DNA of 35,933 nucleotides from Phoronis australis (lineage: Eukaryota; Phoronida; Phoronidae), in the NCBI GenBank assembly GCA_002633005.1, contig NMRA01000478.1, forward strand, positions 58,898 to 94,830, written 5' to 3'. This document shows positions 11,475-21,683 of this stretch, one piece after another. Position numbers and translations under genes: made by a program. The notes beneath the pieces are model-generated. The model made no database searches. It saw only the letters and a program-made list of their open reading frames with translations, and was not told where the DNA came from. Within the stretch, counting starts at the first letter, position 1. Each line of letters starts with the position of its first letter.

Positions 11475-11578
11475 TCTCAAAATTTCATCGGGTGTTTGTT
11501 GAAGACAACTGTTCAAAATACAGTTTTCTTGTTGAAAATTCTGTTAAAATGAAATTTTTCTGTTCCACCATATTGTGC
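11475..11578 (+). repeat. Dispersed repeat, copy 2
   Basis: This matches the copy at 2442-2573: TCTCAAAATTTCATCGGGTG at the start, then TTCTTGTT, ATGAAATTT and TGTTC in the same order. It is about 30 bases shorter because of gaps. It is unclassified. Confidence 0.4.
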
Positions 11579-12152
11579 TCTCATCTATACAAGATTACGG
11601 TACTCACAAAGCAGACTGATGCAGTGGCTTGCAGGCAATTCATGTGAAACATTTCCCAAAAATGTGTTTAAGTGTTATGTGTAAGACATTTAAAACTTCA
11701 TTTTGACTCGTTTGGCTGGCTGAAGAACTGGTGAAACAATTACCTATTTCCGTTACAAACTTGGTAGTGCAGGAAACAAATTCCAATCAAAGCAAGGACT
11801 ATTATGAGACAGATTTCACAGGAGTAAAAAAACCAATTTGATTACTTTTTTCAGCCACATGAACAGAGCAAAATGTAGCTTTAGTTTGAAAATCCATTCC
11901 TTTTCCACTGACTGCCTAAAGTGACATTAAATCAGTGCTATGGAAACGGCCAATGTTTCAGTCCAATTTCTCCCTTGACTTTCAAGGAGGTCATTGAAAA
12001 TATGTCCAGGTTTACCACCATTGATTTGTTGTCATACAGTAACTGAATGAAATCAATTTACTATGTCACTGATGGATTCCGACAGAGTTAAACAGATTCC
12101 TAACCCAAACAAACTTGCAATTCTGTAATATGTGTGGACTCGTTTTAGCTAC

Positions 12153-12168
12153 AAAAAAAAAAAAAAAA
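12153..12168 (+). repeat. A homopolymer, 16 bases
   Basis: A pure run of 16 A. It could be the tail of a retroposed sequence, but nothing upstream is recognisable as one. Confidence 0.8.
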
Positions 12169-13505
12169 TCTGCCAGATTCCAGCATACCTGTTCACCCAG
12201 AATGGTGGCCTATGTTGAAATCTCCCCTACGAAGCCATATGGTAGGCAAGTAACATTTTGCTTCCTTTCAACTTTCCATAAAAACGTATAACATAAAATT
12301 ATTACTCTGTCATGTTGAAGTTATGCACCAAATTTACATATATTTTAAAACAAATTGTGGACATTTATAACAAAGGTCTTGAAATGAAAATGTTCAGTCT
12401 TGGCTATTGGTTTTGTTCGAAATTGACGAGATTTTACAAAAACACTTCACGCACTTGCACTGCAGAATGTTGGCAGATGACCAAAGCAATAGTTGTCACC
12501 ATTGTCAGAACCATAGCAAATAAGTAGAAAATTACCAGGTGAGACAGCCTTCAAATTAATCTCCAATAAATACGCAATTATCATACACACGCCTCATTGA
12601 CCTAACTAACGACACAATGAGATAAATCTGCTTAACATTCCCTATTGGAATTTTCAGGACAAAATCGGCTCCAACAAAATCTGCAGGAGTGCACACAAAA
12701 TGTCGACACGACGATCTCGCAAATTGCTGACAAAAACTGACAGAAATCCTTTTTTCTGAAAAAAAAAACTCCTAAAACTGTTAGGAATGCTCACAATTTT
12801 TCAAATTAGTTTTTGATGGTACCAGTAGAGGGCACAAAATTTGACATTGTCAAATCACTAATAAAAGTAAAACTTCAGCTATTACTGACACAACTATGGC
12901 AGATGGGTGACTTTCATTTTCTCATTTTTTCACAAGTTAAAAATATAAGGACGAGAATGAGGGTTTGCCACATCCAAGTTCTGTTACCATAGCTAGCAAC
13001 ATAAAGTATTTTGAAAAATTGAGGGCATTCAAAACAATGTTAAAAGCCCTTGAAAAACTGAAAAGGTAAATTTTGGCAATTAATTTTGTTCAAAATTGGC
13101 AAGAGTTTACTGTAACTATGACATTTATGAAAAAATAAAAAATACTGTTTAACTTTTATACTGTACACGGGCCAAGAGAGATTTTACACATGTATGTTGT
13201 ACGTGACACTAATGACAAAATGTATTATCTAAATAATTGTAAAAGACAAAACATTCCATTGAACACCTTACTTCAATTTCCCGCGTTGCAAAATTTACTG
13301 AAAGCGACTGTAGTGAAGAAGATGCAATTAAATTAAAAACCTTGATAACTAATGAAATGAAATTAAATTAACCCAGGTTGACTATGCATGTCGTTAAATT
13401 TTAATATCGAGATGACAAATGCACATGGCGCAAACACTTTGCAGTAACGCTTACCTATTGTACTTCATGGTTAATAATTAATAAACTGCACTGCACTTAT
13501 TTCAG

Positions 13506-13607
13506 CAAGGTACACAATCCATATCCTATGAAGACAAAGCAGGCCCTCAATGGACTCTCACAGAAACACAACAATCAGGGAATTACAACCAGCAGCAGTT
13601 CCCTTAA
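13506..13607 (+). CDS. Candidate terminal exon, unrecognised
   Basis: A good acceptor, TGCACTTATTTCAG, ends at 13505, with a plausible branch region TTAATAATTAATAAAC before it. Opened in one frame, the next 33 codons read QGTQSISYEDKAG, then PQWTLTETQQSGNYNQQQFP, and end in TAA at 13605-13607. The Q-, T- and S-rich composition looks more like a real protein tail than most frames here. I see no AATAAA signal downstream, no matching upstream exon and no family. It may be chance. Confidence 0.2.
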   Translation, partial: QGTQSISYEDKAGPQWTLTETQQSGNYNQQQFP

Positions 13608-14842
13608 GTAGCCCAGTTAATTACTTAAAGCTTCTAATTACAGGGCGGTTACATAACTGCTAATTCTGTGTAACAACTACTCAAAGTGATCAGAGTGAGT
13701 ATAGTTGGCAGGCTCCTGTTAAACTCAACATGTTTATTTTGCATTAAGGAAGGAAAGATGAGAACTTACAAATGTAATCAAGCCTGGGGTGGGAGGGATT
13801 ACCATATAAACTAGAAGCAGCCTCAAGGTGTTTTGCAGGAATTAACCTGCTTGCCATTTGCTAAGTAATTAACTACGGCATTTTCAGTTTTTCCAGTCAT
13901 GTCTCGTCTTACGCTTGGGTCAGTGGCAGCATAAAATTCCGAGCATTGTAAAAAATTTCAATTTACTGCAACCATGCCACACTTAATTGAGATGATGTCA
14001 TCTTGTGCACTCAAGACTTGAATGCAAAATGGACAACATTCATTTTTGAACATTTCTATTTTAAATTTACACGTAGCGTCATATAGTTTAAAACACAAGA
14101 AGCTACGGTGTGTGCCCAAGGCACACCATTTTCACCATGACAGAAATAGTGCTGTAAGAGGTGTTAGCTTGCCTTATTTCGACCCAATTTGTGTGAGACA
14201 GTCACTAAACTAAATCAAAGCATTTGACACTCGCCATAGGGTGAAAAGAGACGCTCCAAGGTAACAGACAAACGGTACTCCTTGGGTTGATCGCCCATGA
14301 CACTTACATACATTTTTTTCGAGAAGTCAGGTTTGGCTGATCAGGACAGATGCCAGATCCTATATGCAAGAGCCAGATAAAATAGATTGTAGACAACAGT
14401 TAGTGGCTTACTAATTAGAATGAAGTTAGTATCATGTATATTAGTTCAGCAGCAACATTTTTTTTCAGCACACCTTCAATTTTTGTGACGTAAACATTAC
14501 TGCATGCAGCTTAACATGAGCAGTGTAATCCCACAGGAAATTAGTCATAAACTTGTCGCATAGATCCTACTGATAGAAAGTCGTATCCATCGTTATGTTG
14601 TTTTTCCTTCGTATAATAAAGATACAGTGTAATGACAACAGCATTTATCGGTAACTGGCTGATGTGCACCCAAGATACAATATCCATACGAAATGTATTG
14701 TTACGTCCAAAACAGACGCAGCAAAAGAAAACAATGGAAGTGTCTCATAGGTGATAAACCAAGCGACGCTCTTACGCCCGTCGTGTGGATCTCGCAAATT
14801 GTACAATATCCTGCGACCTCCATATGAAGTCATTTGGCATGG
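13608..14842. other. Unassigned AT-rich DNA
   Basis: No gene or clear repeat. Several TAATTA-type homeodomain core words occur around 13615-13645 and 13865-13875, which is unremarkable in DNA of this composition. Confidence 0.45.
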
Positions 14843-15132
14843 CAGTGGTGGATTTAGGCCAAGCCCCTGAAATTCTCCCACATACCATTTGGGAGCACGG
14901 GGTGCAAATTGCTGAGTAGCATATGCGCGCAACCAGGGTGTTCAGGGGGCGAATGCACAATGCACAGGCCTCGAAGAAACCCCCGTTTTCATTTTTTTAG
15001 TAAAAAGGTCTACAAACCCAAAATTCGAGACCCTTACATCCCTACATTTTAGGCTGGGCACCCGCATGTAGCGAAATTCTGGTTATTCCTCTGGCCTGCC
15101 TCCCCCAACTCAAAATCCTGGATCCGCCCCTG
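14843..15132. mobile_element. hAT-like MITE, 290 bp
   Basis: The left end CAGTGGTGGATTTAGGCC (from 14843) and the right end, on the other strand, CAGGGGCGGATCCAGGATTT (from 15132) are imperfect terminal inverted repeats. The CAGKGGYGGATYYAGG pattern is very common at hAT-type MITE ends in animals. CATGG lies immediately outside both ends (14838-14842 and 15133-15137), a 5-base duplication like that of the element at 4649. The element is more GC-rich than its surroundings and has no coding capacity. The frames of up to 95 codons crossing it on the minus strand are incidental. Confidence 0.7.
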
Positions 15133-15585
15133 CATGGGATTGTTTTTTTGCACATGCATTTGGTCATGTTAGGCAGATTGTACAGAATGACAATATTAGA
15201 GACCCCCTGAGCCTAAAGAACACAATTTCTTCACCTATGAGCAGGGGGCCCGGTATCAGTATTTTATTTGCCAAACAAGGCAAGTTTGCACTGAAACTGA
15301 CTAACAGTTATTTGAAGCAAACTGCATGCTTTTAAGGAACTAAAATTCAGATGAAAAGGGCATTTACAAAGACACAGGCAATTATAAACAAAATATCGGT
15401 CAAATAAAGTGGGAGTGAACGGTAAGCTAAACATGGGCTTTAATAGAAAACAATTGGAATTTTTCCAGGATGATGGTAAGCCAACCCCGAGCGCAAACCT
15501 GGACAGCGAGTATATACATATAGCACAAACTCTCATCAACTTGGCATACAATTTGGGGCACAAAGTAAAAACTTAATTCATTTAT

Positions 15586-15613
15586 TACTTGGCGAAATAA
15601 ATTTCGCCAAGTA
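15586..15613. repeat. Near-perfect palindrome, 13-bp arms
   Basis: TACTTGGCGAAAT (15586-15598) and ATTTCGCCAAGTA (15601-15613) are exact complements around a 2-base centre AA. The arm word AATTTCGCCAAG returns at 16318-16329 and 16471-16482 on the far side of the gap, so the palindrome looks like two copies of one repeat end placed head to head. Confidence 0.85.
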
Positions 15614-15635
15614 TATTGCTCTGACACTATGTTTG

Positions 15636-15661
15636 TTTTTTTTTTTTTTTTTTTTTTTTTT
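15636..15661 (+). repeat. T homopolymer abutting the assembly gap
   Basis: A run of 26 T runs straight into the N block. Read on the minus strand it is an A run, compatible with a retroelement tail, but it may also be where assembly failed. Confidence 0.8.
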
Positions 15662-16288
15662 NNNNNNNNNNNNNNNNNNNNNNNNNNNNNNNNNNNNNNN
15701 NNNNNNNNNNNNNNNNNNNNNNNNNNNNNNNNNNNNNNNNNNNNNNNNNNNNNNNNNNNNNNNNNNNNNNNNNNNNNNNNNNNNNNNNNNNNNNNNNNNN
15801 NNNNNNNNNNNNNNNNNNNNNNNNNNNNNNNNNNNNNNNNNNNNNNNNNNNNNNNNNNNNNNNNNNNNNNNNNNNNNNNNNNNNNNNNNNNNNNNNNNNN
15901 NNNNNNNNNNNNNNNNNNNNNNNNNNNNNNNNNNNNNNNNNNNNNNNNNNNNNNNNNNNNNNNNNNNNNNNNNNNNNNNNNNNNNNNNNNNNNNNNNNNN
16001 NNNNNNNNNNNNNNNNNNNNNNNNNNNNNNNNNNNNNNNNNNNNNNNNNNNNNNNNNNNNNNNNNNNNNNNNNNNNNNNNNNNNNNNNNNNNNNNNNNNN
16101 NNNNNNNNNNNNNNNNNNNNNNNNNNNNNNNNNNNNNNNNNNNNNNNNNNNNNNNNNNNNNNNNNNNNNNNNNNNNNNNNNNNNNNNNNNNNNNNNNNNN
16201 NNNNNNNNNNNNNNNNNNNNNNNNNNNNNNNNNNNNNNNNNNNNNNNNNNNNNNNNNNNNNNNNNNNNNNNNNNNNNNNNNNNNNNNN
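15662..16288. other. Assembly gap, 627 N
   Basis: No sequence is known here. Similar repeat words on both sides suggest that the gap hides a tandem or nested repeat. Any reading frame crossing it is meaningless. Confidence 0.99.
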
Positions 16289-16482
16289 TCATCATCTCCG
16301 TCGTTGTCTTTTCCGTTAATTTCGCCAAGTGTCGCACAAGACTGTAGCCTTTTTCTTACTGATTTCGGACTTCTACGTTCGTCATGTGTATGTTATTAAT
16401 ACTTCTTTTGTTCACCATCGTCGTCATATTCGTCATCTTCGTCATCATCTTTATCGTCATCTTTTTGATTAATTTCGCCAAG
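16289..16482. repeat. Tandem repeat with a 153-base period next to the gap
   Basis: Positions 16289-16329 and 16442-16482 match at 33 of 41 bases, exactly 153 bases apart. Both read TCATCATCT, then a CGTC-rich stretch, then TTAATTTCGCCAAG. Between them is an impure (GTC/ATC)n microsatellite at about 16412-16465. The same terminal word lies left of the gap at 15601-15612. This fits several unit copies, of which some may be hidden in the gap. Confidence 0.6.
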
Positions 16483-16586
16483 GTTCGCTCCTCGGAGCGC
16501 TTTCATTTATTTATTTATTGTGATATTTAAAATGAGGGTGGCCTCTTCAGTGATAGCACTGCTTTCCAAGAGAGCCCATTTTACAT
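16483..16586 (-). mobile_element. Retroelement-like 3' end with AATAAATA tail, minus strand
   Basis: Read on the minus strand, a body with GGGCTCTCTTGG, a small hairpin CAGTG-CTAT-CACTG and GAAGAGGCCACCC is followed by CAATAAATAAATAAATG. A conserved-looking stem and short A-rich tandem tail are typical of LINE or SINE 3' ends. The tail is followed by the hairpin CGCTCC-GA-GGAGCG and the CTTGGCGAAATTAA word of the gap repeat. No reverse transcriptase remains in the window. The class is inferred from structure only, and the 5' limit is not known. Confidence 0.45.
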
Positions 16587-17047
16587 AAAAAACAACTAGC
16601 ACAAAACAAAAGGCTTAATCAGTCTTGACCAGTGGATGTCATAGCTACCACTGGATGGTGTTTGAAAAAAACATGAGCATTCAGAATGTTATGGGCCTTT
16701 GAACAATGAAAACAGGCAAGTTTGATCTCTAGTTTCGGCCCTATGTGAGTGAGATTTTACCTAATTTTGCACAGATTCTTACAGAATGCAACATCCACAA
16801 AGAGATAAAGGGAACCACACCAAACCACAAGTCACAGCCAGAAACCGCAATCAAGCTGGTGTAGATAGCAATCTGTCTTGTAGCAGTCAAGCAAAAAACA
16901 TCGTATCAACAGCTGCAGTTTGAAAGTCAAAGAAGAGTGTTAGTTATTGATTTAACAAGATACAGAACCATGAATCTGTGAAGATGATATGCGGCCATTG
17001 TTCACAGTGAAAGTAATCACGTAAAAAGCATCCCTGATCTGCAGATA

Positions 17048-17239
17048 ATGAGCATTTGGTGTGGTAAATTAAGCGTACAGTTGTGCTCGCAAGCTGGCAA
17101 ATTTCAAACAAATGGAATCATTGGAGATACTATAACCATGACGGGAGAAAGACTTGGCAAGATGATTAACACTGCAATGTACAGGTTTCCAGGAAGATGT
17201 AATATTATTAACTTAGCTTCAAAAACCGCAATCGACTAA
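17048..17239 (+). CDS. Small unrecognised open frame, 63 codons
   Basis: It starts at an ATG (MSIWCGKLSVQLC) and includes GIIGDTITMTGERLGKMI. Composition is protein-like, without low complexity. No motif, signal peptide or membrane segment is visible, and it has no clear splice context. It is probably a chance frame and is kept only as a candidate. Confidence 0.1.
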   Translation: MSIWCGKLSVQLCSQAGKFQTNGIIGDTITMTGERLGKMINTAMYRFPGRCNIINLASKTAID

Positions 17240-17462
17240 GGAATAAATAAAGAGCTGTGTGAGAGACTTTGGCAGAATTATACATTTAAGATAAAATGTC
17301 ACTTGGCCAAAAGTATCCCCTTGGTTGTGATAAAGTCTGCCAGTTTGTGGAAAGAAATAATGGCCATCTGTAGACATTCTTTCATTTTTCACACTTTTCA
17401 CAATTCTTATCAGATGATAGCATTGGTATAGAACTTGAAATGGTATATAGCATTAATTTCGT

Positions 17463-17495
17463 GGGGGGTACAATTGGTGTAACGGGGGGAGGGGG
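17463..17495 (+). repeat. G-rich tract with possible G-quadruplex
   Basis: G runs of 6, 6 and 5 occur at 17463-17468, 17484-17489 and 17491-17495. The runs are long enough to provide four G triplets. The following CGAATCCACC resembles part of the hAT MITE end seen at 14843, so this could be an element fragment. Confidence 0.4.
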
Positions 17496-19395
17496 CGAAT
17501 CCACCTTCTACCAAAAAATTACCTCGCAGAAGGCACAAGCATCTTTTCCCTCAGTTGAGCAAGGCCGTCAGCTCGCCCTGACAAGTTATAACGATTCACT
17601 GTTCTTTCCAAGCTAAGGTATAACCAGCTTCGTAATGGTGAATGTTCCAAATCAAACGTTGGTGCTTTGATGCATGGTGGATCTGCTCTAACAGTGCAAG
17701 TGCAACTCAATGGGAGACAGTGTTATTGTAGAGCCGACTATCACTCATACAATAATCATGTACCTTTTGTATTGACAATCGACCAGTGTAAGTGTTATAA
17801 TAATTCGCTGCAGGTCGTTTTCTAATCATTAGCAGCAGAAAATAGAGGACTGGCAAAGCACATGTTGTGGTTTCAAAGTAGACAGACAACCAAGCAATCT
17901 ATTCAGGTGTAACAATTGAGAATTCGATATTTTAGCACTTGACAATTTAGAGTAATGTACAAAATGACCTTTAGTGGGCCCTAAACTGGTTTCATTCACA
18001 AAGCATTTTGAAAATCCAAATACATTACTAAAGACAAAACAAAAGATAAGATTTCATCGAAACAGCTTTCAAAATTATGATTGAATTTCATGCAAATAAA
18101 GATTCAATTAACAGTTTTCTCACATATCCGGAAACAAATCAAGAGTTTTAATTAAATGAGGAATATAAAGCTCTGGTGTCTAAAATTATGAGATTAGTTT
18201 TCCAAAAACGGTAGTATTTCAGATTTTTAACAAAACAAATAAGCACTCAAAATTTTTCATATCATTACAAATAAGCAAGCCTTTTCAACTGAGTTTTGGA
18301 GAGTTAAAGATCATTCAAATTTAACAATCAAACAGCTTTAATGTTAACGCATTTTCAAAATCAAACAAAAATAATTTAATATACTTGATTTGAACAAATA
18401 CTCACAAACCAGGTGGTTTTTGTAAAAACTAAATTCACTCCTCTTTGCAAACTGAGACACCTCTCTCTCATCAAAGCCCTGGATCTTCAAGTTGTGTGAA
18501 TGCTCACACCCCAGGTGAAAACTGATACAACCAGCTTATACACCTGCCCCAGGTATTAAGGCCCTGATAAACATCAAACATTCAAAACCCATGAAGCACA
18601 AGTCAAAATCCTTTGTGAGCCAAATACCTGTGGAAAGTGATCCCCCACAGAAAGTCTGGCTGCCTTCACACTCATACAAATAGTCAGTGACAGGAGACAC
18701 AATGCTTGTATTGTCACAGTTGTTATCAAAGCATCAATGAGGACTTATCAATTTAAACAGTAGTCAAGTAGTCCTATTGTTGTCAGAATCAGAAGCTAAT
18801 TTCCATCTTCTGTCAAACTTCAATTATTTGTAACTTTGTTGTAATTTTCAACACAAGGGATTGAACTAGTTCTCAGAGAATTCCCCAAGGAATACATTTA
18901 ACCTGAAATGGAATTTTATGTAATCACAGTGTTATTCGCTCATCACAATCAACAGATTTTTTAGGCTGAAACGGCTTTAATAACTGATCTGACAGACACA
19001 GCTGGTGATCATTGACATATTTAGGTGCCACTGTCATAACTATGATTTTGACATGCACTACAATCCCACTAAATTAGGACGCAATATGAATGACAAGTGA
19101 TATTTTATTTTCTTATTTTTTCAAAAACAGAAAATAAAACCAGTCTCATTGTTTACCATTTGCACGTTCCAAACCATAGCTACCAGTAGACAATTGTTTG
19201 AAAAATTTATCAGTCTCACAACAATGTTTGAAAGCGTTAACTGGCAAAATTAAAAAAGATCAATTTTAAAATTGATTTACACAGCCTAAACTTGGTGCAA
19301 TTTTACTGAAGCTAAGGCAAAAATAAATGCCCACAACTCCACTGCAGTCAATAAACATGTTTTCCGTCAGTGATAGCCACGACAAAGGGTACAGG

Positions 19396-19447
19396 TTTGA
19401 GAACCAGTTAGATGCCAGCTAATCTTTGGAGAAAACTGGTTCTCAAA
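19396..19447. repeat. Hairpin with 14-bp perfect stem
   Basis: TTTGAGAACCAGTT (19396-19409) and AACTGGTTCTCAAA (19434-19447) are exact complements around a 24-base loop. After an internal loop, GGTA (19388-19391) can also pair with TACC (19456-19459). The same 14-base word recurs at 19810-19823, so it is repetitive and not a unique microRNA-like locus. Confidence 0.8.
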
Positions 19448-19800
19448 ATGTGGAATACCTCTAAGTGAGTATAACCAGTGTATTCAATTGACCAACTCAA
19501 TCAAACTAATGTACAGCCAACACTTTAAACACACACATGGAATTCTTTCTCAGACTAGATAATCGGAAATCCTGACAGAGCACAGTCCGATCAAAAACCC
19601 TAAGGCAAGAAACAAGGAACAAGTTCATACTTAGAACAAACCCTCCGGAAACCAGGAATTAGGAGTAGCAGAAAACAATCATTGTTTCCTGATAAGCAGA
19701 CAGGGATGATGTCAGCGAGTCACGAATGTGGGACCATGACAGGGCTGAAAGTCAATGATTAAGAACTGACAGAATTATATCAAATTGGGCAGCAGTCACT

Positions 19801-19849
19801 TCCCGCAATTTTGAGAACCAGTTTGATTCCAAAAGTTCAAAATGCGGGA
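19801..19849. repeat. Hairpin containing the same 14-base word
   Basis: TCCCGCAATTTTGA (19801-19814) pairs with TCAAAATGCGGGA (19837-19849) with one bulged base. The loop holds GAACCAGTTTGATTCC. GTCACTT (19795-19801) and AAGTGAC (19857-19863) form an outer inverted pair that shares one base with the inner stem. This nested structure looks like a decayed palindromic mini-element. Confidence 0.6.
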
Positions 19850-19863
19850 CTGTTGTAAGTGAC

Positions 19864-21411
19864 TACACGGTAAAGATTCTCCAATTTAAGACATGCTTTA
19901 GGATTTGGGACACAGAAAAACCAGCAGAAATTGAATTTTCTTGATTTTGGAATTTGGGACAAGGGTGATTTAGGTGTTCACCATGTTCCTTGCACTGTTT
20001 TCAATCTACAAAATCTGAAAGTCTGTGAAGTCGCCGCATATAACCACTAATGCAACATATTCATGCATCCCACAGAGTGTATGTATCAACCTGAATGATC
20101 GCTTGTTAATCTGACAAAAATCCTACCTTGACACACCAACCGGTCGGGATTGGGAAACTCAACCGGTTTGTCCACCTCAAAATCTGCCTGTTTAGATTAA
20201 AGACACCATGCTGTTGTGGTTAATTAAATCGCCTCTGGGTGCTGATGTTATCGTTCTCAAATTGCGAGACGCTCGAAAACACCAGTGGAAAAAACAAGAC
20301 CTATACCTTATTGTGTACCACCCGACATAGGTCATACGTCGCTGTTTCAATTTTCATCCGAAGTCAACTTAGATTTCAATGACAGGAGACTTTCTAAGGG
20401 GAACAGAATTTAATGAACAACTTGAAGTCGGTCCTCAGGAACACCATCACAAAAACCCAGTGGAACCACTGCCGACTATAGTATAGATTTTATGTTCTTT
20501 TTGCCAACTGCAAGGGTCTCGAAGTTCATACTGACAAATTAACATACCGGGCAACTATACTACCAGTAGTTCTAACCTTGGCGCTTTTAATCGAGCCAAG
20601 ATGGTACAGGTTTTTAGGTCTTCCTAAGCCTTAGGAAGACCTGTCCATGCACACTTTAAATCTGTCCGTTTGAAGTGGTGTGCAGAAGTTCACTCATGGA
20701 ACTTGGGGATTACTGGATTGCACATTACCTTGACAGATAACTCATAAATGTGTTGCACATGCAGCCCCAAAAACAGGTATTTAAATGCTTGAGAATTTCT
20801 TGAGTGACTCAAAACAGCTACTGAAAGACAAGTCATGACCATCCTTAGGTAATGAGTGGGGGTATTTTAATTGCTGTTTTCACATTTGTTGACTTGTGAT
20901 AAAATAAATGTGATGTACATTGGGCACAGGCTGTTACTTGACGACGATAGGCAAGACACGATCGTCGCTTCTAGAACCTTGATACGCAAACAACCGTTAT
21001 CTGAATATGCAGGACCCCGAATATTGTCAAGATGTTACATGGGATATAATAAGGCGTTTTCCACTGCTGCAGTTGGGTAAGTTGATTGTTTTGAAGTATC
21101 AGTAAAAGATCACTGTTTTATGACGACATCTTACGTCTTGAATGATTCACCGCGAGTGATCAAAACAATCTGTACCAATCACAAATCAGTCGATGTGCCA
21201 GTATTTGAATTGCTTGCTTTGAATGGTGCTGCACAAGATAAACAAATTGTTCAGGTTCATAATAGTGATCACCAAATCGCTGCCAATTCACACTAAGTCA
21301 GATGTTTGAGACTATGCAGAAGATATACAAAGGATGACCCCATGAGCATGTGCTGTTGGTATGCTACAAATTTGAATCAAGAATTTCCAACATGGAGATT
21401 TTTGCCATTTT
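19864..21411. other. Unassigned AT-rich DNA
   Basis: It contains a solo TA-flanked-element end, TACACGGTAAAGATTCTCCA, at about 19865-19884, and the palindrome at 20616-20642. No supported gene. Confidence 0.5.
20616..20642. repeat. Near-perfect 27-base palindrome
   Basis: AGGTCTTCCTAAG (20616-20628) and CTTAGGAAGACCT (20630-20642) are exact complements with a single central C. No similar word was seen elsewhere in the window. The arms could form a cruciform or a very tight hairpin, or bind a dimeric factor. Confidence 0.85.
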
Positions 21412-21534
21412 TCCGGTAATTCTTGAAATTGGGATGGCCAGTCATAACTGCCTATTTCTTGAATTTGAGACATGTTCCGACCTTGAGCAAAATGACTAAT
21501 TTTTTAAGTTCCAAAGTGAAGAATTTTTACTGTA
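21412..21534. mobile_element. Probable decayed TA-flanked MITE
   Basis: The right end, read on the other strand from 21534, is TACAGTAAAAATTCTTCACT. The left end, from about 21412, reads TCCGGTAATTCTTGAAATTG. They align with two gaps and resemble the ends of the elements at 5648 and 24426. The left TA is lost (TT). The interior repeats AATTTGAGACATG-like words. Confidence 0.35.
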
Positions 21535-21662
21535 TTACCTGCACTACGTAAAATGCAGTTAGTAATGTACAAAGAAGTATTTGAGCAAATTCGTCAATCA
21601 CACACACACATACTCCTATAACAAGGATGTGAACATCTCTAGAGGCACAGGTAGGTAAATAA

Positions 21663-21683
21663 CTGGTCAGTACAACTGACCAG
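21663..21683. repeat. Small hairpin, 8-bp stem
   Basis: CTGGTCAG and CTGACCAG are exact complements around a 5-base loop TACAA. There is no T run after it and no sign of function. Confidence 0.7.

Larger units (their letters stand above)
9341..13505. other. Unassigned AT-rich DNA
   Basis: No supported gene. It contains a repeat copy at 11475-11578 and a 16-base A run at 12153-12168. The frame at 12312-12527 has no known motif. A 9-base inverted match (TACTTCCAA at 10251-10259 and TTGGAAGTA at 10310-10318) is within chance expectation. Confidence 0.5.
16587..19395. other. Unassigned AT-rich DNA
   Basis: No supported gene. At 16745-16758, GAGTGAGATTTTAC is a solo match to one end of the TA-flanked elements. 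The G-rich stretch at 17463-17495 and the small frame at 17048-17239 are listed separately. An inverted pair of CAGGTG words lies at about 18513-18553. Confidence 0.5.

Noticed and set aside
14645-14960. Minus-strand frames of 95 and 62 codons
   Set aside because: They cross the border of the hAT-like element and are incidental to it.
15627-16399. Frames of more than 220 codons on both strands
   Set aside because: They are almost wholly unknown residues created by the N gap and the T run.
19388-19459. MicroRNA precursor
   Set aside because: The perfect stem is only 14 bases with a large asymmetric internal loop, and the stem word is repeated nearby.
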